Shown here: one piece after another, positions 1 to 7,220 of the stretch
Position numbering within the stretch: position 1 is the first letter of the stretch
How the letters are laid out: every line of letters begins with the position of its first letter
Origin: a virus
IMG/VR virus record: IMGVR_UViG_3300042907_001596
Span: 1 to 64,000 of that record
DNA: 64,000 nucleotides
Direction: 5' to 3' (one strand)
Made by a program: the position numbers and the translations under genes
The notes under the pieces: generated by a model
What the model was told of the DNA's origin: nothing
Databases searched by the model: none
The model's input: the letters and a program-made list of their open reading frames with translations, nothing else

Positions 1-2
1 TC

Positions 3-1409
3 GTCACCGACTCCGACACCTCCAACTCCGCGCTCAACCCCGTCCCCTTCCTCGTCAAGCGGATCAGCACCGGGTACGTCTACCAGGAAGGTTCGGACTA
101 CGAAGTCGTGCTGGACAGCGGCACCGAGGGAACCTCGCAGGCGACCTACCGCATCAAGCGGATCATCGACGGCGACATCGCCGCCGGGGAGGTCGTCCAG
201 GTGTCCTACCGCTACACCGACGACGAGTACTACGCCCCCCAAACCTTCTACGACTACGACGACATCCGCCGGTGGTACGGCGACCCGTTCAACACCAGCG
301 AATACGCCGTCAACGGCGTGGCTAAAGGCAATGTTCTCAGCGAACTGACGCTGGCCGCAAAGTTCGCTTTCCTCAACGGGGCCTACGAGGTGATGACCGT
401 CGCGGTCGACTTCAGTTCCGCCACCACGTCCGTCGCGGCCTACGAAAATGCGCTGGATCTCCTCCAAGACAAAGACAACGTAGCGGTCGTCGTACCGTGC
501 GGCGGCGGCGTGGAGGTTGCCGCGCTGGTCAAAGCCCACATCAAGCAGCAGTCCGAGAACCGCTTTGAGCGGCGGGCCATCATCGGGGTCGACGGCAGCA
601 ACGACACCTTGCGGATCCACAAAGAGCAGCGCCTGCAACTAGCGGCGACGCTGCGCTCCGACGGCAGCGGAGAGCGAGTAGCCCTGGTCAGCCCCGACCG
701 GTTCTCCTACTACAGCCCCGAAGTGAACAAAGAGATCACCGTCGGCGGTCAGTTCATGGCCGCGTCGCTCGCCGGGATGTCCGTCAGGCTGAGCTACGCC
801 CAGCCACTGACTCACAAAGCAGTCACCGGATGGAGGGACGTTCTGACACCCACGAATTACCGCGAGGGCGACAAGAACGACGAGTCCAAAGGCGGCGTCA
901 TGGTGGTGGAAAAGACCCGCAGCCAAAAGATCTGGGTTCGCCATGGCGTCACCGTCGACAACACCGAACTGCTCTACCGGGAGTGGAACATCACCGGCCA
1001 GCAGGACGCCATGGTCTACCGGCTCCGCGACTACCTGGAGAACGCCAACCTCATCGGTCAGCCGATCTACGACTACACCCTGGTCAACGTGAAGGCAGCC
1101 GCTGAAGGTGCCCTCCAGTCGCTGCTGCGCGACGGCTTGATGGTCGACTACACCGGCCTCAAGGCCCGCCAGTTGCTGACCAACCCCGACGTGATTGAGG
1201 TCGGGTTCTCCTGGCTGCCCGCGTTCCCGTTGAACTACATCGTGGTGTCGTTCGCCGTCAGCCTGACGACCGGCAACATCAACAGCCAAGGCGCGACCGC
1301 CAACGGCGGCAACATCGGCAACCTCCAGGCGGGCAACATCACCGCTCCCGCCACCCCGATCTTCAATGACTTCGGCGGTTCGTCCAACACCCTGAACACC
1401 ACACTCTAA
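3..1409 (+). CDS. Tail sheath protein (5' end outside the window)
   Basis: Subunit of the contractile sheath that surrounds the tail tube. The reading frame is already open at the left edge, so the GTG at 108 is internal and the true start lies upstream. The visible ~468 codons have the mixed alpha/beta make-up and C-terminal tube-facing segment of myovirus sheath proteins, and the next gene is a tube-type protein, the usual sheath-tube order. The C-terminal ~40 residues are Asn/Gly/Thr rich. The call rests on overall resemblance and position rather than on a single motif. Confidence 0.82.
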   Translation, partial: VTDSDTSNSALNPVPFLVKRISTGYVYQEGSDYEVVLDSGTEGTSQATYRIKRIIDGDIAAGEVVQVSYRYTDDEYYAPQTFYDYDDIRRWYGDPFNTSEYAVNGVAKGNVLSELTLAAKFAFLNGAYEVMTVAVDFSSATTSVAAYENALDLLQDKDNVAVVVPCGGGVEVAALVKAHIKQQSENRFERRAIIGVDGSNDTLRIHKEQRLQLAATLRSDGSGERVALVSPDRFSYYSPEVNKEITVGGQFMAASLAGMSVRLSYAQPLTHKAVTGWRDVLTPTNYREGDKNDESKGGVMVVEKTRSQKIWVRHGVTVDNTELLYREWNITGQQDAMVYRLRDYLENANLIGQPIYDYTLVNVKAAAEGALQSLLRDGLMVDYTGLKARQLLTNPDVIEVGFSWLPAFPLNYIVVSFAVSLTTGNINSQGATANGGNIGNLQAGNITAPATPIFNDFGGSSNTLNTTL

Positions 1410-1424
1410 GAAAAGGTGACCTAA

Positions 1425-1895
1425 ATGGTAGCGAGCGCAACAAGGGTAGCCGGATCTGGCTTTACCACCATGATGTGGAACGGCCAGCGGCTGGCATACC
1501 TCCAGGTTATGCAGGACACCCCGCCCACCCCGGTGGCGCAGGCCCAGGCCGTCCAGCCTATCGACTCCGAAATCCCGATGGAGATTGTGACCTCCATGGC
1601 GGTCGGCGTCGGCACCCTTCGCGCTACATTTTACGAACTGTGGAACCAAAATGCGTGGAACGCCCTCCCCGGCCTGGAAAACACCCACAACTTGCTGTCG
1701 GTGCTGCGCCAGCAGATCAACCTGGGCAACGTCACCATGCAGAAGGTCATCAAGTCCCCGACCGGCATGATGCGCTCGCGGGTGTACCACAAAGTGGTCA
1801 TCACCGACATTGACGAGGGTGAGAACGTCAATATCGGCAGCATGACGCTGCCGAAGACCCTGACCTTCCAGTACTGCTACAGCACCCCAGCCTGA
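1425..1895 (+). CDS. Tail tube protein
   Basis: 156 aa. It probably polymerises into the inner tube of the contractile tail. The size, its place directly after the sheath (15-bp gap with an AAAAGGTGA ribosome site) and the beta-rich sequence ending in a hydrophobic strand fit gp19-like tube proteins. The ATG at 1425 is well spaced. No catalytic motif is expected or seen. Confidence 0.8.
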   Translation: MVASATRVAGSGFTTMMWNGQRLAYLQVMQDTPPTPVAQAQAVQPIDSEIPMEIVTSMAVGVGTLRATFYELWNQNAWNALPGLENTHNLLSVLRQQINLGNVTMQKVIKSPTGMMRSRVYHKVVITDIDEGENVNIGSMTLPKTLTFQYCYSTPA

Positions 1896-1903
1896 CCTGT
1901 GTA

Positions 1904-1939
1904 AACCCCCCTCCGGTTCCCTGAATAGGTGAAGGGGTT
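1904..1939 (+). terminator. Weak stem-loop after the tail tube gene
   Basis: AACCCC (1904-1909) can pair with GGGGTT (1934-1939) in the 65-bp gap after the tube gene. There is no T tract. It may reduce read-through after the highly expressed sheath and tube genes. The stem is only six pairs, so support is limited. Confidence 0.25.
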
Positions 1940-1960
1940 ACCCGGTTCTAGGAGGGTCTT

Positions 1961-2485
1961 GTGGAGATTCAGCGACAGTCCGACTATTACGGACTCGACC
2001 GGCCAGAACCCCGGCAGGCCCACCTGACGGCCGACCAGATCGCCGCGCTCATCTCCGGCCCGCAGATCACCCCCGGCTTGCTGAACACCCGCACCGCTTG
2101 GCGTGACGGCCAGGAGTGGACGTACGCGCCGGAGAACTTCGTGCCCGAAGACGAAGACGTGTACGAACCCAACGCCGAAGAGCTAGACCTAGAGGACGAG
2201 TTGGAGTCTCGCGAACGCTACGTCCCCGAAGATCTGGTGGAGCGCCGCCGGGAAGGCTTCCGCACCGCTGCCCCGGTGGCTTCCCCAGGCGACCCTTCAG
2301 GTGGCGGGGGAGCCTCAGAGATGGACATGGCCCTCGCCGTCGGCCCAGAGAACGCCCCTAAGAGTGTCGGAGTGGTCGTCCCCAGCTTTGGGGCTGGCGT
2401 CGATATGATGCTCGACTACATCAACGATGAAACCGACGAGCAGTACGGGATTGGATCCGACAACGCCTTTAAGCCCGCAGGCTAA
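1961..2485 (+). CDS. Acidic tail-region protein of unknown function
   Basis: 174 aa, GTG start behind TAGGAGGG. It lies between the tail tube and the frameshifted chaperone pair. The middle third is strongly acidic (runs of Glu/Asp around residues 65-90), followed by a Gly/Pro-rich linker and a C-terminal block rich in small residues. Low complexity and position suggest an assembly factor or minor tail component. No family was recognised. Confidence 0.75.
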   Translation: MEIQRQSDYYGLDRPEPRQAHLTADQIAALISGPQITPGLLNTRTAWRDGQEWTYAPENFVPEDEDVYEPNAEELDLEDELESRERYVPEDLVERRREGFRTAAPVASPGDPSGGGGASEMDMALAVGPENAPKSVGVVVPSFGAGVDMMLDYINDETDEQYGIGSDNAFKPAG

Positions 2486-2518
2486 CCAACCGCTAACGAA
2501 CCTTACGAGGAGGGTTTT

Positions 2519-3058
2519 ATGGCTGGACGACGTACCCCACCGGCACCACCGGAGATCTGGGCAGAAGACGGATCCCAGATCGCCCCGCCGCCGGAGATCT
2601 TCCCAGAAAACGACCGCCAGAAGGTCGAGGAGGTCGTTGCCGTCGAGAAGGTCACCGAACTGACCGAAGAAGAGCGCGGATGGTTCACGTCGCTGCTCAC
2701 CTGCGGCCGACGGCACAAAACCATCACGGTGATGGGCGACCACAAAGTGGCGATCCAAACGCTCAATGCCGACGACGACCTACGCATCGGGCTGTACACC
2801 AAAGTCTACAAAGACAGCGACTCCTACCCCCGCGCCTACCAGATCGCCGTCTGCGCCGCCGGGATCCGCACCGTCAACAACCGGCCGCTGTATCAGCCGA
2901 TCTCCGAAGAGGAGGACGCCCAGGCGGTCTTCATGGAGAAAGTGGAGCGGATGAGCAAGTTCTACCCGGTGGTCATCGCTGAAATCTACCGCTCCATTAT
3001 GGACTTGGACGGTGAGTTCGCGGAGCTAGCCAGGAAACTGGGAAAACTCACCGGCTAG
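2519..3058 (+). CDS. Tail assembly chaperone, short (gpG-like) form
   Basis: 179 aa. By position it is the equivalent of lambda gpG, which binds the tape measure protein during tail assembly. It lies two genes before the tape measure and ends at TAG 3056-3058. Its last codons hold a canonical -1 slippery heptamer followed by a strong stem-loop, so some ribosomes continue into the next frame (see 3040-3090 and 3046-3438). The N-terminus is Pro-rich. The remainder is helical and charged, like tail chaperones of long-tailed actinophages. Start ATG 2519 behind GAGGAGGG. Confidence 0.85.
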   Translation: MAGRRTPPAPPEIWAEDGSQIAPPPEIFPENDRQKVEEVVAVEKVTELTEEERGWFTSLLTCGRRHKTITVMGDHKVAIQTLNADDDLRIGLYTKVYKDSDSYPRAYQIAVCAAGIRTVNNRPLYQPISEEEDAQAVFMEKVERMSKFYPVVIAEIYRSIMDLDGEFAELARKLGKLTG

Positions 3059-3090
3059 ACGCACGAGCGGAGGTTGAAGTGCGTCTAGCC
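3040..3090 (+). other. Programmed -1 ribosomal frameshift signal
   Basis: The heptamer GGGAAAA (3040-3046) is phased exactly G-GGA-AAA in the 2519 frame, the X-XXY-YYZ rule. Six bases downstream begins a perfect 12-bp stem: GGCTAGACGCAC (3053-3064) with GTGCGTCTAGCC (3079-3090), 14-nt loop. The zero-frame TAG stop lies inside the stem. The -1 frame is open from 3046 to 3438. This is the textbook arrangement of slip site, short spacer and stimulatory hairpin for a G/GT tail-chaperone pair. Confidence 0.92.
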
Positions 3091-3438
3091 TACGAACAGG
3101 GACTGCTCAAGCAGCAGAGCTTGAACTTCTACCAAAAGTGGGCGTTGCTCTACTGGATCTATATGGTGCGCCGCGAGCAGATCGAAGACACCGAAGCCAG
3201 GCTGGAGCGGCAAACCTTCAACCTGTTCCCACAACGCTGGAACGAGCTTTACCGCGACCAACTGCTGGCCGGGATGGGGATCGCCAACGACGACGGCGAA
3301 ATCCCCCTGATGGAAGACGACCTGGACGAACTCGACAGGTTCATGGAGAAGCTGGAGCAGCAAAGCACGTTCTCTATGTCCGGCGCTGACACCCCCAACG
3401 ACTTCCACCAAGAAGAGAAGTGGGGAAGCTGGGCATGA
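3046..3438 (+). CDS. Tail assembly chaperone, frameshift extension (gpT-like)
   Basis: Read in the -1 frame after slippage at 3040-3046, giving a fusion of 176 + 130 = 306 aa with the upstream chaperone. The codons between 3046 and the apparent GTG at 3079 have no stop, so that GTG is probably not a real start, and no good ribosome site precedes it. The extension is helical and charged with several aromatic residues. It ends in ATGA overlapping the tape measure start. In long-tailed phages the fused form is made at low frequency and links the chaperone to the tail tube. Confidence 0.85.
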   Translation, partial: THRLDARAEVEVRLAYEQGLLKQQSLNFYQKWALLYWIYMVRREQIEDTEARLERQTFNLFPQRWNELYRDQLLAGMGIANDDGEIPLMEDDLDELDRFMEKLEQQSTFSMSGADTPNDFHQEEKWGSWA

Positions 3439-5762
3439 ACAACGAAGGCTTTGAGGTTGGAGCGGATTATGTTGCCGCCAAAGTCAGCTTCGACATCGAC
3501 TCCACCGGCGTCAACAACCTCAAGGAGTTGTCCGACCAGCTAGAGAAGTACCGCACCGAAGCCGAAGCGGCGGCTCGCGGGTCGAAAGACTTCATCGAAT
3601 ACCTCAAGAACATGGCGACGGTGGCTAACCAAGCCGCCGACGCCCAAAAGAACCTCATCGCCCAACTGAACTTGATGACCGGTCTTCAGCAGACCACGAT
3701 GACCAACCAGGGTTCCCAGGTCAGCCGGGGAGTTCCGCAAGGCTACATCGACCCGTTCTCCGGCATGGGCACCGGGTCGGGACGACTCCCCGCCGGGGCC
3801 GACGGGGGCTATTCCCCCACCATTTTGGGTGCCCAAGGCTACCTGGGCGACATGGCCCAGCAAGATCCCCGGCAGTACCTCAACTGGCAGAACCAGCGCG
3901 GGAATCTGCGCGTCGGGGACGTTCCCGCCCAATCCCCCGGCGATCAGGATCTGGAGCGGATCGCCCGCCGCCACGTCGATCGCGAAGAAGTCCAGAACCG
4001 GCGCAACGCCAAAGGCGACCCCTACTCCAGCCTGTCCGACCGGATTTCCGCCATGTCCACCGGGGCTAACCAACTCGTCAACGAGCTAGCCCCCGGCGGC
4101 GGCGTCCAAGGGCCGATGGGGATGCTCCAGCGCGGACTGGGCAGTCTCAGCGGGATGGCGCGGGCTTCCGGCGCGGTCGGTGCGTTAGGTGCCGTCGCTG
4201 GCCCCGCCGCGCTGGGGTTGGGTGCCGCCGCCGCCGGATACGGCCTCTATCAAGGTGTCGGCGGGGCGATCCAAGGCTACCGCGAGATGGGGCAGACTCG
4301 CGGCGGCGGGTTTGAAGAAGGCGTCGGCTACGAGATGGCCATCCGGTCGATGGCGATGAATCCGTTCATCTCTACTGAGCAGGCCCGCCAGATCATCTCG
4401 CAAGGACTCAGTTCCGGCTACTCCGGCAAAGAGTTCGATACCGTCACCCAGTTCATGGCCAACAACCTCAAAGACATGAATATGTCGGTAGCCGACAGCA
4501 TGGCCGTCTTCAAGAAGAACGTCACCGAAGGGGGGATGACCTCCGAAGGTTTGGGTGCCACCATGGCCGGACTGAAAGCCATGGCCGGACTCCCCGGCAC
4601 CACCATGACCCAAGCCGACATTACGTCCGGCTACGCGGGCGCATCCAGCGCAATGATCGACGCCGGAGTGTCCGGCGCGTCGGCGTCCTCCGCCGCCGCC
4701 GCAGGCACCCAGGTGTTCGCCGGGATCGAAAACCTCAAAGAGGTGGGCAGTCAGCTACAGGCATCGGCGTCGAACAGCGACGTAGCGCAAGGGTACATCC
4801 GGCAGTTCGGCGGCTACGCCAGCGAGTTGGCCGGGGTGGATCCCAGCGGGGTGATGGAAGCGTTAGGCGGCGACAAAGGCACCAACGCCATCTTTAACAC
4901 GTTGGTTCACTTCGCCAAGATGTTCTACAGCCAAGCCGGGGGCAAGAAGAGCAGGGCGGTCAAGCCCTTTCAGATGTTTCTCCAGAGAATGTTCCCCGAC
5001 ATAGAGTGGACGAAGAACAAAACCCAACAGCTTATGACCCAACTCATCCAGAACGGCAACCCTTTCCCCGCCGCTCAGCAGGCTAGCCGCCAGGCCACCA
5101 CCGCAGCCTCCCAGATCAAGGAGCGGGGGAGCATGAACCAAAACTTCACCAGGAAGATCGGTGCGCTGGGGACAATAGGTAGCGCCATCGGTGATACGGC
5201 CGAAGGAATTTTTAACATGCTGCAAGGCAAGACCCAGCCGGATGGCCAGGATGCGTTCGACTATGCGGACACCCGCGCCAACATAGATCGGGTCGATGCC
5301 GCCTCCACTGCTAGCCACATCCCCTTGATGGATGCAATCGTGGCCGACCAGGGAGGCTATCGAAACATCCAGGTCGGCTCCGGCGACAAATGGGCCTCCT
5401 ACAACCCCAACGACCGCAAGCAGCTTGAAGCCTTGCGGGACGGCAAAATGAACTGGCGACACAAAAACGACAACGGCAGCGGCCAGTCCCTGGCCAACAC
5501 CGCCAACGGCCAAGGCGTCAGCGACGGCGGTGCGCCGAATATGTTCAACAACGAAAAGGGTGGCCCCGTCAATATCGGCGTCGGCGGCGTCCTCAAGATT
5601 GAGGTGACCGGCGACTCCAGAGGGATTAGGGTGCCCGACCAAGTCAAGCTCACCGCCAACCAGCAGGCAGCACAGCAAGGCTTTGGCGGCGCTACCCTCA
5701 ACGCTCCCCCGCCGGGAGACACCCCCGGCCTTAACGGCTACAACGACTTGAAGTACCGATGA
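3435..5762 (+). CDS. Tail tape measure protein
   Basis: 775 aa from ATG 3435. It sets tail length and may help DNA passage at infection. The N-terminal 80 residues are predicted coiled coil. There is a long Ala/Gly-rich hydrophobic segment around residues 240-285, then an Ala/Ser/Gly-rich helical body. The chaperone pair directly upstream is diagnostic. I prefer ATG 3435, overlapping the previous stop as ATGA, to the in-frame GTG 3420. At 775 residues it is short for a tape measure, so the tail may be short for a myovirus. Confidence 0.82.
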   Translation: MNNEGFEVGADYVAAKVSFDIDSTGVNNLKELSDQLEKYRTEAEAAARGSKDFIEYLKNMATVANQAADAQKNLIAQLNLMTGLQQTTMTNQGSQVSRGVPQGYIDPFSGMGTGSGRLPAGADGGYSPTILGAQGYLGDMAQQDPRQYLNWQNQRGNLRVGDVPAQSPGDQDLERIARRHVDREEVQNRRNAKGDPYSSLSDRISAMSTGANQLVNELAPGGGVQGPMGMLQRGLGSLSGMARASGAVGALGAVAGPAALGLGAAAAGYGLYQGVGGAIQGYREMGQTRGGGFEEGVGYEMAIRSMAMNPFISTEQARQIISQGLSSGYSGKEFDTVTQFMANNLKDMNMSVADSMAVFKKNVTEGGMTSEGLGATMAGLKAMAGLPGTTMTQADITSGYAGASSAMIDAGVSGASASSAAAAGTQVFAGIENLKEVGSQLQASASNSDVAQGYIRQFGGYASELAGVDPSGVMEALGGDKGTNAIFNTLVHFAKMFYSQAGGKKSRAVKPFQMFLQRMFPDIEWTKNKTQQLMTQLIQNGNPFPAAQQASRQATTAASQIKERGSMNQNFTRKIGALGTIGSAIGDTAEGIFNMLQGKTQPDGQDAFDYADTRANIDRVDAASTASHIPLMDAIVADQGGYRNIQVGSGDKWASYNPNDRKQLEALRDGKMNWRHKNDNGSGQSLANTANGQGVSDGGAPNMFNNEKGGPVNIGVGGVLKIEVTGDSRGIRVPDQVKLTANQQAAQQGFGGATLNAPPPGDTPGLNGYNDLKYR

Positions 5763-6463
5763 CCACCGCCACCGTCGACACCCAACTCGACTCCGCGATG
5801 CAGCGGGGGATCGCCACGCTGTCGTGGGGCAACAAGGTGTTCCGGTTCCGCACCAACCCCAACGAGATCACCTGGAACTACAGCCTCATCACGAAAACCG
5901 ACCAGACTTACGGCGGGCGGGTGGTGCAGATTTTGGGCACCAAGATTGACGACCTCACCGTCAAGGTCGACTGCGGCAACGGCGGCTGGGAATACCTGAT
6001 GAAAGTCGTCACCTTCGTTCGGGATCTGATGGTATCCCAACGCAACGGCCAGCCAGCGACTTTTGAGTACACCACCCGCAACTGGAAGCTGAACGTCTTC
6101 GCCGCCTCCATCCCCTTTGCTGATCAGGTCAGCGCTACCACCCGAGAATTGACCCTGAACTTCAAGGTGCAGCAGGATGTGACCGGAATGATGTCAACCA
6201 ACACCATCTCCTCCGCGTTGCTGGGCCTGACCGCCGGGATCGGCTTCGCCCGCAGCCAATACAATTCGTGGGACGTTCTCCCCGCCAATAACGCCCAAGG
6301 CATGATACCGAACGTCACTGACTTCATCGGGGGAGCCGCGACGCTCGCAGGCAATGCCACCGCGACGCCCGTCGATCTGGGAGGATTGTTGCAGTACTCC
6401 CCCACCAGCGGAGTCGGCAACAGTTTGTTAAACACCCTCAACTTCTTCACCGGCCCGCTGTAG
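5759..6463 (+). CDS. Baseplate/tail-end protein
   Basis: 234 aa, start overlapping the tape measure stop (ATGA). The first ~145 residues look like a beta-rich tail domain. The C-terminal part is Ala/Gly/Asn-rich with a short hydrophobic stretch. It resembles LysM-adjacent or tube-initiator proteins that follow the tape measure in contractile tails, but I see no clear LysM signature. It heads a run of baseplate genes with overlapping ends, so co-expression is likely. Confidence 0.65.
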   Translation: MTTATVDTQLDSAMQRGIATLSWGNKVFRFRTNPNEITWNYSLITKTDQTYGGRVVQILGTKIDDLTVKVDCGNGGWEYLMKVVTFVRDLMVSQRNGQPATFEYTTRNWKLNVFAASIPFADQVSATTRELTLNFKVQQDVTGMMSTNTISSALLGLTAGIGFARSQYNSWDVLPANNAQGMIPNVTDFIGGAATLAGNATATPVDLGGLLQYSPTSGVGNSLLNTLNFFTGPL

Positions 6464-6483
6464 AAAGAGTAGGAGGAACCACC

Positions 6484-6657
6484 GTGTCCCAATACGTCAG
6501 CAATTGCGTCATCTCCGGCCCGATCCGTCTGCCCGACTACACGCCGGATGTTCACTTCAATGGAATGTCGTTCAACTTCCAGATCGGCATGATGTTCCAC
6601 GTTGCCGAAGAAACGCCTCCGATGCCACGGCCCCCGACACCGGTGCATGACCTGTGA
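6484..6657 (+). CDS. Small tail-region protein, 57 aa
   Basis: GTG start with GGAGGAACC five bases upstream. The stop overlaps the next start (GTGA). It fills an otherwise empty gap in a tightly packed operon, which supports it being translated. The N-terminus has aromatic and Asn-rich segments and the C-terminus is a Pro-rich tail. Function unknown. A small baseplate or adaptor component is possible. Confidence 0.7.
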   Translation: MSQYVSNCVISGPIRLPDYTPDVHFNGMSFNFQIGMMFHVAEETPPMPRPPTPVHDL

Positions 6658-7220
6658 GCGAACTCATCCTCAGCAACCCCCGATGCGGAACGCGACGACT
6701 CAAGGTGGTCGCGTTCTCTTCGCCGTTGGTGGGGCAGATGTACGCCGCTCAAACCAGGACAATGGTGCAGTACTTCCCCATCAAAGCCCTACAGCCCGAA
6801 CTGGAACTGGAGGTGGTGTTCAGCAACGAAGCTGAATACCAAGACTTCCAGCGGTACGTTCGCAACATCCAGGTCGACGCACAGAGTTTCGACGCCACCC
6901 CCGGCGTCACCCTGTACTGGCCGCAGCGGTCAATCTACAACTGGACAGGGGTCATCAAAGCCTTCCGCGCCGGTGGGCAGCGCAACAACTTCATGCCCCG
7001 CGCTAAGTTCACCATCGACCTCGTGGACTCTATGCTGTCGTCCAAAACCACGGCATCCTCGTTCGCGTCGGCGTTTGACGAGATTTTTGGCATCAACACC
7101 CCCGGCGGGGTTTTGGGCGGCGGCGTCGGGGAGTCCTTCCTGATCGCACCCAGCGCCGCCGCTAGCGCGGCCCTCCAGTTCGCCCCCGAAATCATCAGCA
7201 TCCTAGGTGGTCTGCAATGA
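6654..7220 (+). CDS. Baseplate/minor tail protein
   Basis: 188 aa, GTG start overlapping the previous stop. An N-terminal beta-rich domain (about residues 1-130) is followed by an Ala/Gly/Ser-rich tail ending in a hydrophobic helix. It appears distantly related in layout to the 5759 protein: both have a beta domain, then a low-complexity Ala/Gly-rich tail mentioning few charges. This suggests paired baseplate subunits. It ends by overlapping the hub gene (ATGA). Confidence 0.62.
   Translation: MSELILSNPRCGTRRLKVVAFSSPLVGQMYAAQTRTMVQYFPIKALQPELELEVVFSNEAEYQDFQRYVRNIQVDAQSFDATPGVTLYWPQRSIYNWTGVIKAFRAGGQRNNFMPRAKFTIDLVDSMLSSKTTASSFASAFDEIFGINTPGGVLGGGVGESFLIAPSAAASAALQFAPEIISILGGLQ

Noticed and set aside
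639-1790. 383-codon minus-strand open frame over the sheath and tube genes
   Set aside because: Runs antisense to strongly supported tail genes. Low-complexity His/Val/Gly/Asp composition is typical of GC-rich shadow frames.
3420-3434. GTG 3420 as start of the tape measure
   Set aside because: ATG 3435 overlaps the upstream stop as ATGA, like most neighbours. Five extra residues add nothing recognisable.
3079-3438. Independent gene starting at GTG 3079
   Set aside because: No convincing ribosome site, and the start lies in the frameshift stem. The frame is explained by -1 slippage.
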